Positions 36,108 to 46,010 of a stretch of DNA of 64,000 nucleotides are shown here, piece by piece. Position numbers and translations under genes: made by a program. The stretch covers positions 1,690,228 through 1,754,227 of the forward strand of contig NZ_JELR01000002.1 of the NCBI RefSeq assembly GCF_000708675.1, read 5' to 3'. Source of the stretch: Microbulbifer sp. HZ11 (GTDB lineage Bacteria > Pseudomonadota > Gammaproteobacteria > Pseudomonadales > Cellvibrionaceae). The notes below the pieces were generated by a model, which did not search any database, was not told the DNA's origin, and was given only the letters and a program-made list of their open reading frames with translations. Numbering within the stretch: position 1 is the stretch's first letter; the number at the start of each line of letters is the position of its first letter.

Positions 36108-38225
36108 TCAGTCGCCGCGGTTGAACAGGCCTTTGAATTTGTCTTTCAGCTTGTCCTTCAGCTCGTCGGTTTTCTCTTCCACCTTGTCCCCGTACTTTTT
36201 CTCCGCCTGGTATTTCAATTCATCGCGAATCAGGTCGTCGATGCGGCGGCTGTCGGGTTTGCAGGTGGTGGCGCCGGCCTCGTTGAACTTGGCGTTGCAG
36301 CGCAGGGGCAGCGGGCGGTTGCGCCAGCGGGAGTTCTGTACGGAACAGCCGTTGCCGGAGGTGCGCTCGCCGACAAGGGCGAGGCCTAGGGCGAAGTCAA
36401 AATCCTGTTGCTCCAGGTTGACGGTGCCATCGCCGGTGAGTGCGATATTTTCGATACCCGCATTGATGCCTTCCACCTTCGCCACATCGCCGTCCAGGTT
36501 TACGCTGGCACGCAGATCCTGCAGGCGGGTCTGTGCCGGCCACTCCACTTCGGGCATGGGGGTCTTTTCCGCATAGCTCACCAACTGGCACATGCCTTTT
36601 TCCAGATTGAATGGCGCCAGTGCCAGTTCCTCGGAATTGAGTTGCACGGCTGCGCGCAGGTTTTTCTGCAGAGCGAGGGTGTCGGCGCCGCTGGTCTGAC
36701 CTACCCAGGTGAGGTTGGTTTTGCCGGACAGGGTGACCTTTTTCTGGTCGGTCGCCTCCGGTTCATCGCTGGCAAACAGGGCTTCCTGTACCTTGGAAAT
36801 TTCCACCCCGGTGAGGCCACCGCTCAGCTCGCCGCGGGCGGAATTACCGCGGGCGTTGAATACGCCAGTGCTGTTCAGGGTGCCGCCGTAGAGGCCGGCG
36901 GCCAGTTTGTTCAGCTGGTACAGGCCGTTGCTCACGTTCACCGCCAGCTGTGGATTGTCGATTTCGAAATCCAGCGCGTGCAGCTTGTCCAGGGTCAGGT
37001 CCAGCTTGGCGTTGAATCCGCGCATGGCCTCCAGTGGCAGTTCCACCGGTTGTGCGGCGGCGACATCTGCGCTCAGCTCGTCCTGCTCTGGGGTGGTGGC
37101 AGGCGGTGGCAGGTAGTCGTCCACATTCAGCTCACCGCCTTTCAGGTCCAGGGAAACGCTGGGAACGGCTTTGGCGTCTGTGGCTGCCTGAAAGCTGGCG
37201 CTGCCGTTGAACGTATTGTCGTCCAGTGCCAGCTCCAATGGCTGCAGGTTCATCTGGGTGTCGGTGCCGCTGATATCGGCGTCGATGCGCAGGCTTTGCA
37301 GGGCACTGCTGCTCTGTGGCTTGTAGTCACTACCCACCGCGGCGAGCCAGCCGGCAATCGGTTCCACATCGACCTTGAGGTTCAGTTGGATTTGCCATGG
37401 GGCACTGGCCTCTACGCGACGAACATTACCGCGCAGATTGACCTCGGCCTTGGCACCCTCGGCACCGGTGAGCTTGATATTGGCTGGCTGCAGGCGCAGG
37501 CCGTTCAGACCCTCATCAATAGCGAGGCTGCTGTGGATATCAAGATTCACCGGCTCGGGGAGATCACTGCCGGCCAGTTCCGCCTGCAGGCGCACGTCGC
37601 CGGGTTTGCCGCCGGGGACCAGATTATCCGCGGCGATGTGCAGTTTACTGATGGCGTACTCGGTACCGCTCTGCTTGTCGGTGTAGCGCAGAACGCCGTC
37701 TTCCAGACGCAGTTGCTCCAGCGCCAGCTCCAGTCCACTACCTGAAGCGGATTCTTCCTCTTTGGGGATGTCGAGAGTGGGCGGGGTTTCGCGCCTGGTT
37801 TTGGCGTCCTGTTCGGCCTTGGCTTCCATGGCGTCGGTGATCAGTTCCCAGTTGCCCTTGCCGTTTTTATCCACGGTGAGCGCCACCTGCGGGCCGAGCA
37901 ATACGATTTCCTTGGCCTCGATACGCTTGTCCAGCAGTGGCATCAGCGCTACACCGACCGCCACCTTGTCCGCTTCAAGCAGGGATTCGCTGGGCAGTGC
38001 CAGGGGTGCAAGTTTTACCCCTTCGAGCTTGAGCGCGATATTCGGCCAGATCTGCCAGCCGATATCGCCGTCGAGGGTCAGGGCAATACCCTGGTCGGCG
38101 GCGAGCTTTACGATTTTGGGTTTGTATTGATTGGCATCGAGGCCGGATAGGAACCAGGCGATGACGCCGGCAAAAAGAACGAAGAGAACAACGAGGGTAA
38201 TAAGACCGCGTTTGATCCAGGCCAT
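36108..38225 (-). CDS. AsmA family protein
   Basis: 705 residues from ATG 38225 (AAGGA upstream). One N-terminal membrane segment (LITLVVLFVLFAGVIAWFL) anchors it in the inner membrane; the rest is a long periplasmic beta-rich region with the AsmA N-terminal pattern (LDGDIGWQIWPNIALKLEGV) and the C-terminal AsmA domain (KNLRAAVQLNSEELALAPFN). Related bridge-like proteins (TamB, YhdP, AsmA) move or balance phospholipids toward the outer membrane. It ends in a charged Lys-rich tail. Which paralogue this is cannot be told. Confidence 0.88.
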   Translation of the reverse strand: MAWIKRGLITLVVLFVLFAGVIAWFLSGLDANQYKPKIVKLAADQGIALTLDGDIGWQIWPNIALKLEGVKLAPLALPSESLLEADKVAVGVALMPLLDKRIEAKEIVLLGPQVALTVDKNGKGNWELITDAMEAKAEQDAKTRRETPPTLDIPKEEESASGSGLELALEQLRLEDGVLRYTDKQSGTEYAISKLHIAADNLVPGGKPGDVRLQAELAGSDLPEPVNLDIHSSLAIDEGLNGLRLQPANIKLTGAEGAKAEVNLRGNVRRVEASAPWQIQLNLKVDVEPIAGWLAAVGSDYKPQSSSALQSLRIDADISGTDTQMNLQPLELALDDNTFNGSASFQAATDAKAVPSVSLDLKGGELNVDDYLPPPATTPEQDELSADVAAAQPVELPLEAMRGFNAKLDLTLDKLHALDFEIDNPQLAVNVSNGLYQLNKLAAGLYGGTLNSTGVFNARGNSARGELSGGLTGVEISKVQEALFASDEPEATDQKKVTLSGKTNLTWVGQTSGADTLALQKNLRAAVQLNSEELALAPFNLEKGMCQLVSYAEKTPMPEVEWPAQTRLQDLRASVNLDGDVAKVEGINAGIENIALTGDGTVNLEQQDFDFALGLALVGERTSGNGCSVQNSRWRNRPLPLRCNAKFNEAGATTCKPDSRRIDDLIRDELKYQAEKKYGDKVEEKTDELKDKLKDKFKGLFNRGD

Positions 38226-38322
38226 ACAGAGCGCATCCTTAATCTGACATTGGCGAGAGGGGTGCGGCACCCGGAACACAGGTTCCGGGTGCCGCGGATG
38301 CGACTATTGAAGCAGTTGACGG

Positions 38323-40566
38323 TCAGAATTGGAACCGGATACCCGCTTCCACGCTGCGCCCCGCTTCCGGCGCGAAGTCGCGCAGCAGCGAGGTGGAGTT
38401 GCGGATCTCTTCATCCAGCAGGTTGCGGGCGCTGGCGAAGAGGACTGCATCGGTGCCACCCAGGTTCAGGTTGTAGCGCGCGGTCAGGTCCATGCGGGTG
38501 TAACCCTCGGTGGTTTCCTCGAACGCGCCGGCGCGGTCCTGGGCTGCGGCTTTGGTGGTGCGCAGTTCCCAGTTCAGCTGGTCGTAGTTACCGCCAAGTG
38601 CCAGGCCTACACGCAACGGCGGCATGCGCGGAACGGCGCGGTGGTAGTCGGCGACTTCCTCGTGCTCATGTTCGTGCTCGTCGTGGTCCGCTTCTTCTTC
38701 GTGCTCGTGCTCATCGTGATGCAGCGCGAGATCACTGGTAAAGCTGGCGCGTACGCTGTCACCGAACAGTTCCACATAGTGACCGCCGGCGAAGGGGAAG
38801 CGCACGGAGGCTTCGGCACCGTAGAATACCGCGTCGCGATTGGTGTAACCGTAAATCGCCAGTTCTTCATCGTGGTTCTCTTCGCCGGTATTGGCGGCGT
38901 AGATGTAGTCGGTCACCCGGTTGTAGAACAGGTTGGTCTCGACCTGTACCGCGTGCCAGCCGGAGGCCTCCTGATTGTGGTGGTGGTAACCCAGCTCCAG
39001 GTTGAAGGATTTTTCTTTGTCGAGATCCTCTTCACCTTCCAGGTAGCGGGCCTCCGCCAGGTGAGCGCCGTCGGCAAACAGCTCTTCCGCCACCGGCGCG
39101 CGCTCGGCGTGGGTCAGGCCAAGGCTCAGGTGCTGGTGTTCCGCGAGGAAGTACTGGATAGAGCCGGACAGCCCCAGCAGATTGAAGTCCTGGGTTTCAC
39201 CCTGCTCCGGATCGACGGTGACCTGCTCGACACGGCCCCCCAGATCCAGATGCCAGTCGCCCCAGGCGCGTTCTTTCATGGTGAACAGGCCGATGCTCTG
39301 GGTATTGCTGGGCTGTACAAACGCCTCGTCGCCAACCGCAGCAAAATCCTTGTTACTCAGCTGCATGCCGTAAGCACCACGCCACAGGCCGCCGTTGTCG
39401 TGGGTCAGTTCCACGCGGCTTTCCCAGGCTTCGTTGGTGAAGCGGGTGCCTTCGTGGAAGTGGTCGCCGTGAGACTCCAGCTCTACGTGCTCGTAATCGT
39501 TGTAGCCGAGACGCACGCTCAACTTGTCCCAGTACTCGCTGTTGAAGCGGTGCTCGCCCTTGATGTCGTAGCGGGTCTGGGTCATGGCGATGCGCACGCG
39601 CTCTTCACCATGCTCTTCATGTTCTTCTTCGTGCTCTTCCTCGAGGGCGTGATCCTCGTCTTCGTGGTGCTCGTCTTCCTCGTGCTCATCTTCGTGGCTG
39701 TGCTCGTGGGTGCCCAGGGGAATACCGTAGTTGTTTTCCAGGCGGTTCACCGAGAAGCCCAGGAAACCGGTATCGGTTACCCAGGATAGGCCGGCGCTGG
39801 CGCTTTTGGCGCGGGCGTTGGTGTTGCCGACGAAGCCGTCCGTGTTGAACTCTTCTTCCTCGTGGTGCTCTTCCTCACCCTCGTGCTCTTCGTGGTCGTG
39901 CTCCTCATGCTCGCCATGTTCGCGGATCGCGAGGCCCGGGATCTCGGTATCGTCGTTGTCGCGGTAGACCCCGTCCAGATACCAGGCCACGTTGCCCGCA
40001 CCACCGGTCAGGCGGAATACACCGGCATCCTGGCTGTTGGCGGTGTCGTGGCGCATTTCCACGGCGCCTTCCATTTCTTCCGGTACTTCACTGGGGATGC
40101 GTCCGTCGAGCACGTTCACCACACCGCCGATGGCGCCGCTGCCGTAGCGCAGGGCTGCCGGGCCGCGCAGGATTTCAATGCGTTCTGCCAGCAGAGGTTC
40201 AACGCTGATGGCGTGGTCGGAGCTGGTATTGGAGGCATCGGCCACGTCCAGGTTGTCGTTCAGCACCTTCACCCGGTTGGCGCTCTGGCCGCGGATGACT
40301 GGCAGACCTACACCGCTGCCGAAAGCGGCATTGGAAACCCCCAGCTGATTGTTCAGGGTCTGCCCCAGGGTGCCGGCGGCCTCCTGGCGCAAGGCTTCAC
40401 CGGATAGCACCGACACGGGCGCGGCGACCACATCGGCTGGCTTGGCGAGAGGTGATACGGTGACATTCACCTCTTCGATAGATTCTTTGGTGTCGACAGC
40501 CTGGGCGGAAACAGCAGAAGACAGCGCGCAGGCAACAGCCAGCGCCAGAGTGTTTACTCGGTACAT
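38323..40566 (-). CDS. TonB-dependent receptor, ZnuD-like, with His/Glu-rich loops
   Basis: 747 residues. Signal peptide ending SAVSAQA, plug domain (residues about 40-160, with LRGPAALRYGSGAIGGVVNV) and a 22-strand barrel ending in Phe. Three loops are dense in His and Glu (about 215-240, 285-325, 620-645), which suits binding of divalent metal. ZnuD proteins import zinc under zinc starvation. No sure Zur box was found upstream; an imperfect palindrome lies near 40618-40640. The small gene upstream on the same strand probably belongs to the same unit. Substrate is inferred. Confidence 0.85.
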   Translation of the reverse strand: MYRVNTLALAVACALSSAVSAQAVDTKESIEEVNVTVSPLAKPADVVAAPVSVLSGEALRQEAAGTLGQTLNNQLGVSNAAFGSGVGLPVIRGQSANRVKVLNDNLDVADASNTSSDHAISVEPLLAERIEILRGPAALRYGSGAIGGVVNVLDGRIPSEVPEEMEGAVEMRHDTANSQDAGVFRLTGGAGNVAWYLDGVYRDNDDTEIPGLAIREHGEHEEHDHEEHEGEEEHHEEEEFNTDGFVGNTNARAKSASAGLSWVTDTGFLGFSVNRLENNYGIPLGTHEHSHEDEHEEDEHHEDEDHALEEEHEEEHEEHGEERVRIAMTQTRYDIKGEHRFNSEYWDKLSVRLGYNDYEHVELESHGDHFHEGTRFTNEAWESRVELTHDNGGLWRGAYGMQLSNKDFAAVGDEAFVQPSNTQSIGLFTMKERAWGDWHLDLGGRVEQVTVDPEQGETQDFNLLGLSGSIQYFLAEHQHLSLGLTHAERAPVAEELFADGAHLAEARYLEGEEDLDKEKSFNLELGYHHHNQEASGWHAVQVETNLFYNRVTDYIYAANTGEENHDEELAIYGYTNRDAVFYGAEASVRFPFAGGHYVELFGDSVRASFTSDLALHHDEHEHEEEADHDEHEHEHEEVADYHRAVPRMPPLRVGLALGGNYDQLNWELRTTKAAAQDRAGAFEETTEGYTRMDLTARYNLNLGGTDAVLFASARNLLDEEIRNSTSLLRDFAPEAGRSVEAGIRFQF

Positions 40567-40696
40567 TGTTGGTTATTCCTGTAAATCACAGGCAACGGCC
40601 ACCCAAAAGGCCGACGCCAGAATACATAAGCGTTATTAGACGACTAGCGGAAATGGCAGGCCATAGCAGGCGAGCCGGGGCTAGCAGCGAGTGCGA

Positions 40697-40987
40697 TTAG
40701 CTGAGGGGCAGGTGTGCGGGCGGGCCGCGGGCAGACTGGCGTTCCGGCTGGCAATCGAGGGCTACGGGGGCCTGCTGTTCGATATACAGCGGTGCCAGAT
40801 CGGTGGATTCGAAGGTAAATTCACTGCCTGCGGGCGCAGGGGTGTGATTGTTGGACAGGTCGCACATGGCGTGGGCCTGCTCATCGATATGAATATGCTC
40901 CGCAAGCGCCGGCTGCGCGAGCATCAGCGCGAGCAGCAGCACAAAGCTGACCCAGACAGGGGTCTTGTGGCGGGAGCATATATTCAT
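40697..40987 (-). CDS. Small secreted protein upstream of the ZnuD-like receptor
   Basis: 96 residues from ATG 40987; an alternative start at 41029 adds 14 residues and neither has a clear ribosome site. Signal peptide (VWVSFVLLLALMLAQPALA), then a short mature part with HIHIDEQAHAMCDLSNNH, which is His- and Cys-bearing. The His-rich start would suit a periplasmic metal protein paired with the receptor downstream (130 bp). I recall DUF2946-like proteins in such positions but cannot confirm it. Confidence 0.6.
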   Translation of the reverse strand: MNICSRHKTPVWVSFVLLLALMLAQPALAEHIHIDEQAHAMCDLSNNHTPAPAGSEFTFESTDLAPLYIEQQAPVALDCQPERQSARGPPAHLPLS

Positions 40988-41065
40988 GGGGCGTATGATA
41001 TTTGATCTCCGCAGTGAATCAAGTTTCATCTGACACTAACATCCAAAATCCACCGCGTTTGAGCG

Positions 41066-41071
41066 TATAAT
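41066..41071 (+). promoter_or_regulatory. Candidate -10 box of the his cluster
   Basis: Perfect TATAAT, 67 bp upstream of hisB. No good -35 is present at the proper spacing, so an activator or an extended form may be needed. Confidence 0.35.
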
Positions 41072-41138
41072 TCGCGCCTTCTGTCTCAGGAGCCGGCTAA
41101 AGGGCCCGCTCCTCTCTCCAATCAAGGATGTAGACCTC

Positions 41139-41726
41139 ATGCGCACCGCCAGCGTCAACCGCGACACCCTGGAAACCAAGATCCAGGTCAGCCTAAACCT
41201 CGACGGCAAAGGCACCGGTAAATTCGATACCGGCGTTCCCTTCCTCGAGCACATGATGGACCAGATCGCCCGCCATGGCATGATCGATCTGGATATCACC
41301 TGCGACGGCGACGTGCATATCGACGATCACCACACGGTGGAAGATATTGGCATCACCCTCGGTAAGGCCATCAACCAGGCCATCGGCGACAAGAAAGGCA
41401 TGACCCGCTACGGCCACGCCTATGTGCCCCTGGACGAGGCCCTCAGTCGAGTCGTCATCGACTTCTCCGGGCGCCCCGGTCTTACCATGAATGTGCCGTT
41501 TACCCAGAAGCGCATCGGCAACTTCGATACCGAACTTTTCTACGAATTCTTCCAGGGCTTCGTGAATCACGCCCTGGTGACCCTGCACATCGACTGCATC
41601 CGCGGCTTCAACGCCCATCACCAGATCGAAACCGTATTCAAGGCCTTCGGTCGCGCCCTGCGCATGGCCCTGACCCCGGACCCGCGCATGGAAGGCGCCA
41701 TGCCCTCCACCAAGGGCGTACTGTAA
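41139..41726 (+). CDS. hisB: Imidazoleglycerol-phosphate dehydratase HisB
   Basis: 195 residues, the monofunctional form without the HAD phosphatase domain. The metal-binding repeats [11 protein letters not shown] and [10 protein letters not shown], and the later [15 protein letters not shown], are intact; these hold the Mn ions that dehydrate IGP to imidazole acetol phosphate. First gene of hisB-hisH-hisA-hisF on the plus strand. Confidence 0.97.
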   Translation: MRTASVNRDTLETKIQVSLNLDGKGTGKFDTGVPFLEHMMDQIARHGMIDLDITCDGDVHIDDHHTVEDIGITLGKAINQAIGDKKGMTRYGHAYVPLDEALSRVVIDFSGRPGLTMNVPFTQKRIGNFDTELFYEFFQGFVNHALVTLHIDCIRGFNAHHQIETVFKAFGRALRMALTPDPRMEGAMPSTKGVL

Positions 41727-41733
41727 GGCGGGA

Positions 41734-42402
41734 ATGAGCATGCAAAAGATCGTCGTCCTCGACTACGGTATGGGCAACCTCCACTCCGTCGCCAGCGCCC
41801 TGAAAAAGGTCGCCCCCGGTGACGAAGTCGTCCTCGCCACCACCCCGCAGGAAGCCGAAGGCGCAGACCGCCTTATCGTCCCCGGCGTCGGCGCCATCCG
41901 CGACTGCGTAGAAGGTTTCATTCGCCCCGGCTTCGTACCGCTGCTGAACCAGTGCATCGAATCCGGTATGCCCATCCTTGGCATCTGCGTGGGCATGCAG
42001 ATCATGATGGCCAGCAGCGAAGAAAACGGCGGCGTCGACTGCCTGGGCATCTTCCCGCAGCCGGTCAGATTCTTCGGCACCGACCTGCACGATGAAGGAG
42101 CGATTGGCGCCCGCGGCGCAAGGTTGAAAGTCCCACATATGGGCTGGAACCGCGTACAGCAGAAAATCGACCACCCCATGTGGAAAGGTATCGAGAACGG
42201 CAGTCGCTTCTATTTCGTGCACAGCTACTATGTGCCATCCGAAGGCAATGACGCCGTCGCCGGCGAGACCGACTACGGTGTGCAATTCGCCGCGGCTGTC
42301 ACCCGCAACAATATCTTCGCCACCCAGTTCCACCCGGAAAAGAGCGCGGATGCAGGTATGCAGCTATTAACGAATTTTGTCTCTTGGAACGGCAGCAACT
42401 AA
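41734..42402 (+). CDS. hisH: Imidazole glycerol phosphate synthase glutaminase subunit HisH
   Basis: 222 residues. Class I amidotransferase with nucleophile Cys in GICVGMQ, and the His/Glu pair in FHPEKS. It passes ammonia to HisF. Two close ATGs (41734 and 41740) are possible starts; the second has better spacing from AAGG. Lies 7 bp after hisB. Confidence 0.96.
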   Translation: MSMQKIVVLDYGMGNLHSVASALKKVAPGDEVVLATTPQEAEGADRLIVPGVGAIRDCVEGFIRPGFVPLLNQCIESGMPILGICVGMQIMMASSEENGGVDCLGIFPQPVRFFGTDLHDEGAIGARGARLKVPHMGWNRVQQKIDHPMWKGIENGSRFYFVHSYYVPSEGNDAVAGETDYGVQFAAAVTRNNIFATQFHPEKSADAGMQLLTNFVSWNGSN

Positions 42403-42442
42403 CTCCGAAACGAATACAGCTGGAAACAGGAAGTTAACCAAA

Positions 42443-43186
42443 ATGATCGTAATCCCAGCCATTGATCTGAAAGACGGCGAGTGCGTACGCCTGCGCCAGG
42501 GTGAAATGGAAGACGCCACCGTCTTCTCCGACGACCCGGTCGCCACCGCCGAACACTGGCTCAGCCAGGGCGCCAAACGCCTGCACATCGTCGACCTCAA
42601 CGGCGCCTTCGCCGGCAACCCCGTCAACGGCGACGCCGTCAACGCCATCGCCCGCCAGTTCCCGCAATTCCCCATACAGATCGGCGGCGGCATCCGCGAC
42701 CTGAAAACCATCGAGTGGTACCTAACCGCCGGCGTCAGCTGGACCATTATCGGTACCGCTGCGGTAAAGAATCCCAAATTGGTCAAAGAAGCCTGCCGTG
42801 AATTCGAAGGCCACATCATCGTCGGCCTGGACGCCAAAGACGGCCTCGTCGCCACCGAAGGCTGGGCCGAAGTCTCCGACGTGCAGGCCACCGAACTCGC
42901 CAAAGAATTCCAGGACTGCGGTGTCAGTGCCATTGTCTACACCGACATCGCCCGCGACGGGATGATGCAGGGGGTAAACCTGGAATCCACCATGGACCTC
43001 GCCCGTGCCGTGCAGATCCCCATCATCGCCTCCGGCGGTGTCAGCTGCATCGAAGATATCGAAAAACTGCTCGAAGCCGGCGACGACAAGACTGAAATCT
43101 TCGGCGCCATCACCGGGCGCGCCATCTACGAAGACAAGCTCGACCTGCGCGCCGCGCAGACACTGTGCGATAACTGGACCAAGTAA
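42443..43186 (+). CDS. hisA: ProFAR isomerase HisA
   Basis: 247 residues. TIM barrel with the catalytic Asp in IPAIDLKDG (Asp8) and the second in [11 protein letters not shown]; phosphate sites GGGIRD and ASGGV. It isomerises ProFAR to PRFAR. ATG at 42443 is used; the longer frame from 42377 overlaps hisH and lacks family similarity. Confidence 0.97.
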   Translation: MIVIPAIDLKDGECVRLRQGEMEDATVFSDDPVATAEHWLSQGAKRLHIVDLNGAFAGNPVNGDAVNAIARQFPQFPIQIGGGIRDLKTIEWYLTAGVSWTIIGTAAVKNPKLVKEACREFEGHIIVGLDAKDGLVATEGWAEVSDVQATELAKEFQDCGVSAIVYTDIARDGMMQGVNLESTMDLARAVQIPIIASGGVSCIEDIEKLLEAGDDKTEIFGAITGRAIYEDKLDLRAAQTLCDNWTK

Positions 43187-43213
43187 CTGACATTAGGTAA
43201 TCGGGATATCAAC

Positions 43214-43984
43214 ATGGGCCTCGCCAAACGCATTATTCCCTGTCTCGACGTCGACGCCGGCCGCGTGGTCAAGGGCGTCAACTTTGTCGATATCCGCGAT
43301 GCCGGTGACCCGGTAGAAATCGCCCGGCGCTACAACGAAGCCGGTGCCGACGAAGTCACCTTCCTCGATATCACCGCCACCCACGAAGGTCGCGACACCA
43401 CCCTACACACCGTGGAGAAAATGGCCTCCCAGGTCTTTATCCCGCTTACCGTTGGCGGCGGTGTGCGCGAGCTCCAGGATATCCGCAACCTGCTGAATGC
43501 CGGCGCGGACAAGACTGCGATCAACTCCGCCGCGGTATTCAATCCTGACTTCGTGCGCGAAGCCGCCGACCGCTTTGGCAGCCAGTGCATCGTTGTCGCC
43601 ATCGATGCCAAGCAGGTTGGAAATGACAAAGAGCCGAAGTGGGAAATCTTCACCCACGGCGGGCGCAAGCCCACCGGAATCGACGCGGTGGAGTGGGCGA
43701 AGAAAATGGACAGCTATGGCGCTGGTGAAATCCTGCTGACCAGCATGGATCGCGACGGTACCAAAAACGGCTTTGACCTGGCCCTGACTCGCGCCATTTC
43801 CGATGCGGTCTCCGTACCGGTGATTGCGTCTGGTGGTGTGGGCAACCTGCAGCACCTGGCCGACGGTGTTTTACAGGGCGGCGCCGATGCGGTGCTCGCC
43901 GCGAGTATTTTCCACTTTGGTGAATACACCGTGGGAGAGGCCAAGCAGTTTATGCAGGATGCCGGGATTGAGATGCGCTTATAG
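43214..43984 (+). CDS. hisF: Imidazole glycerol phosphate synthase cyclase subunit HisF
   Basis: 256 residues. TIM barrel with [15 protein letters not shown], catalytic Asp11 and the second Asp in [11 protein letters not shown]. It cyclises PRFAR with ammonia from HisH to IGP and AICAR. Last gene of the his cluster. No clear terminator follows. Confidence 0.97.
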   Translation: MGLAKRIIPCLDVDAGRVVKGVNFVDIRDAGDPVEIARRYNEAGADEVTFLDITATHEGRDTTLHTVEKMASQVFIPLTVGGGVRELQDIRNLLNAGADKTAINSAAVFNPDFVREAADRFGSQCIVVAIDAKQVGNDKEPKWEIFTHGGRKPTGIDAVEWAKKMDSYGAGEILLTSMDRDGTKNGFDLALTRAISDAVSVPVIASGGVGNLQHLADGVLQGGADAVLAASIFHFGEYTVGEAKQFMQDAGIEMRL

Positions 43985-44118
43985 CCGCATGCGGTTACCG
44001 GCGACGGTTATCTGCAGAAATGTGACTGACTCATCAGTTCTGGGCTTTGTGCTGAGCGTTTCCGGCATTCTCTGAGAATAGTGCTATAAATAACGGTCGG
44101 GTAACTGGCTGGTTCGTT

Positions 44119-45084
44119 ATGGGCTATTTTCGATTCAACTCGCAGGATTATTCCGAAAGCGAACGCCGCACGGCGCTGGCGGAGACCTATGCGCCACTGT
44201 GTGGCCTGGATGTGGACGTTGGCGACGAACAGCTGGATGTAAACGTCGTGGTCCGCGCGTTCCCCCGCACGGTGGTGGCAGACTCTTTTCTGGTGGATCA
44301 CACCGCCTGGCGTACCCACACGCATATTGCCGACGGCGACGATTCCATGTTGCTAGTGATTCCGCGCCAGGGCGTGTCGGGTATTGCCTCTGGTGGCGGC
44401 AGTGAACAGTTCTGTACGCCAGGGGAACTGTATTTGCTGCCACTGGAAGACCCCTATGTGAGCCGGAATGAGGGGGCTCACTTTGTTACCAGTATCGGCC
44501 TGCCGAAACAGTTTCTGGAGAGTCGGCTCGCCGCGCCGGATCGGGTGATAGGCAAGAGTTTTCGCCCTCGCGACGCTAGCGCATTTGAGCTGCTTCTCGG
44601 CTATTTGAAAAACCTGTATCACGCCAGAGACGATTTGTCAGACTCTGCCGCGAAGCTCGCCGAAATCCAGATTATGGATCTGGCGGCCCTGGTACTCGGG
44701 GTTGATAGCGATAGTGAAGTGGCGGCAGGTAATCGAGGTGTACGATACGCCCGGTATCAGGCCATGCGCAACTACATCAATCTGCGTATGTTCGATCCGG
44801 AGCTCAGCGCAGATATTGTGGCTCGCCACTTCAATATTTCGCCCCAGTATCTGCGCAAGATCTTTGGGGAGTTCAACTTCACTTTTACTGATTATCTCAA
44901 TGCCATTCGGTTGGATTGGGTGTATCAGCAGCTGGTCAACCCGGCCAAGGTGCGGGACTACATTTCCACCCTTGCTTACCACGCGGGCTTCAGCAATCTG
45001 GCCTGGTTCAACCGCGCCTTCAAACGCCGCTTTGGTCTCTCTCCGTCAGACGTTCGAGAGAAAGTTACCGAGCAGATACGTTAG
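44119..45084 (+). CDS. AraC-family transcriptional regulator
   Basis: 321 residues. The N-terminal 190 residues form an AraC-binding-like domain; the C-terminal 100 contain the two helix-turn-helix units (ADIVARHFNISPQYLRKIFG, then AYHAGFSNLAWFNRAFKRRFG with the family pattern G-F-x-x-x-x-x-F-x-R-x-F-K). Such regulators usually control nearby catabolic or stress genes, but its neighbours (hisF upstream, an empty region downstream) give no hint of target. Not part of the his cluster by spacing (134 bp). Confidence 0.9.
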   Translation: MGYFRFNSQDYSESERRTALAETYAPLCGLDVDVGDEQLDVNVVVRAFPRTVVADSFLVDHTAWRTHTHIADGDDSMLLVIPRQGVSGIASGGGSEQFCTPGELYLLPLEDPYVSRNEGAHFVTSIGLPKQFLESRLAAPDRVIGKSFRPRDASAFELLLGYLKNLYHARDDLSDSAAKLAEIQIMDLAALVLGVDSDSEVAAGNRGVRYARYQAMRNYINLRMFDPELSADIVARHFNISPQYLRKIFGEFNFTFTDYLNAIRLDWVYQQLVNPAKVRDYISTLAYHAGFSNLAWFNRAFKRRFGLSPSDVREKVTEQIR

Positions 45085-45562
45085 CCGTTCAGACTGTGCG
45101 ATCCGATAGTCGCGAATAACACCGGCCCGTACAGCAGATAGTATTGGCGTACGAATAGCCTTTTCGGTTGAATCAAATAAGTCCTGGGGTTACGGGTCAC
45201 CTCCGGTTTCAGAAATGACGAGATGCCAAAGGACTGGCATGGGTAGCGGGTTTGCGTGGTGAAGCCCGCTGAGTGGGTGTTGGCCTGTGCCCCCGGGACT
45301 TCCCGGCGCGATTGCATGCCGGGAATGGTGGCCGGAAATTCATGCGGTTAGTATCTGCCCGGGTAGCGAATAGTATCAGGGCGTGCGCTGGGGTGCGCTT
45401 TACTTAATAAGCAGCTTGATTTGCTTCTTTGCATTGACGGTAGCACTACCTGCCCCGGCGCTTCAATGGAGTTGGAGTGAGTTGTTCGGCAAAAGGATTT
45501 GCTGAATCCGGGCTTATCAGGCTGTCTCCAGTAGTAACTATTTAGTACCTTCGAAATTCTCA
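45085..45562. other. Gene-free region ending in an orphan terminator
   Basis: No protein gene supported. It ends at a strong plus-strand terminator 480 bp after the AraC gene, so either the AraC transcript has a long 3' region or a small RNA is transcribed here. No promoter could be assigned with confidence. Confidence 0.35.
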
Positions 45563-45593
45563 AATGCCAGGTTCCCTCCCTGGCATTTTTTTT
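45563..45593 (+). terminator. Intrinsic terminator (plus strand)
   Basis: AATGCCAGG (45563-45571) pairs with CCTGGCATT (45579-45587), followed by T6. No gene ends just upstream on this strand. Confidence 0.7.
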
Positions 45594-45837
45594 AGAACCG
45601 GTTTGCACTGTGCCAGCGACGTGCACGCAGGCTGCCGAATGGTCGTACATTTCCGGCGTAGTTCTGAGCAGGGCTCAGAAACTGTGTCGCAGCCTTTTTG
45701 GCTTCCGCTTTACACGAGTAAGGACCGAAGGTCTTGCCGCCGCGGGCATTGAAATACCAATCGTCCCCCAGCTTGTAAAAACGATCTGACCGAGGGGGAA
45801 TATTCGATCCCTCTTCTCCACGACGATACTGCTGCAT
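45592..45837 (-). CDS. Small conserved hypothetical protein (DUF6316-like)
   Basis: 81 residues from ATG 45837 after GAGG. RFYKLGDDWYFNARGGKTFGP with EAKKAATQFL is a compact pattern (RFY...W.F.TREG...GPF) I recall from small marine gammaproteobacterial proteins. Soluble; function unknown. It overlaps the orphan plus-strand terminator by 2 bases. Confidence 0.65.
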   Translation of the reverse strand: MQQYRRGEEGSNIPPRSDRFYKLGDDWYFNARGGKTFGPYSCKAEAKKAATQFLSPAQNYAGNVRPFGSLRARRWHSANRF

Positions 45838-46010
45838 GGACACCCTCGCTACTGCTATACCACGTTGAACTGTTCACATATCTGAGATTTGCGGACACCG
45901 ATAAAAGAAAACCGACGGCCCTGTTTCAAGTCTAGCTATCGGTCAGCTCGCTCGAAGGTCAGGGGCGCCGGTTGTTATATTTTTCGGTGCCTTGAAATAC
46001 GCAGGGCGGG

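Noticed and set aside
36408..37745. 445-codon open frame antisense to the AsmA gene
   Set aside because: GC-rich shadow frame; low-complexity translation and no domain, while the minus strand encodes a clear AsmA protein.
38329..39789. 486-codon open frame antisense to the ZnuD-like receptor
   Set aside because: Complement of His/Glu codons gives Val/Phe-rich nonsense; no start signal.
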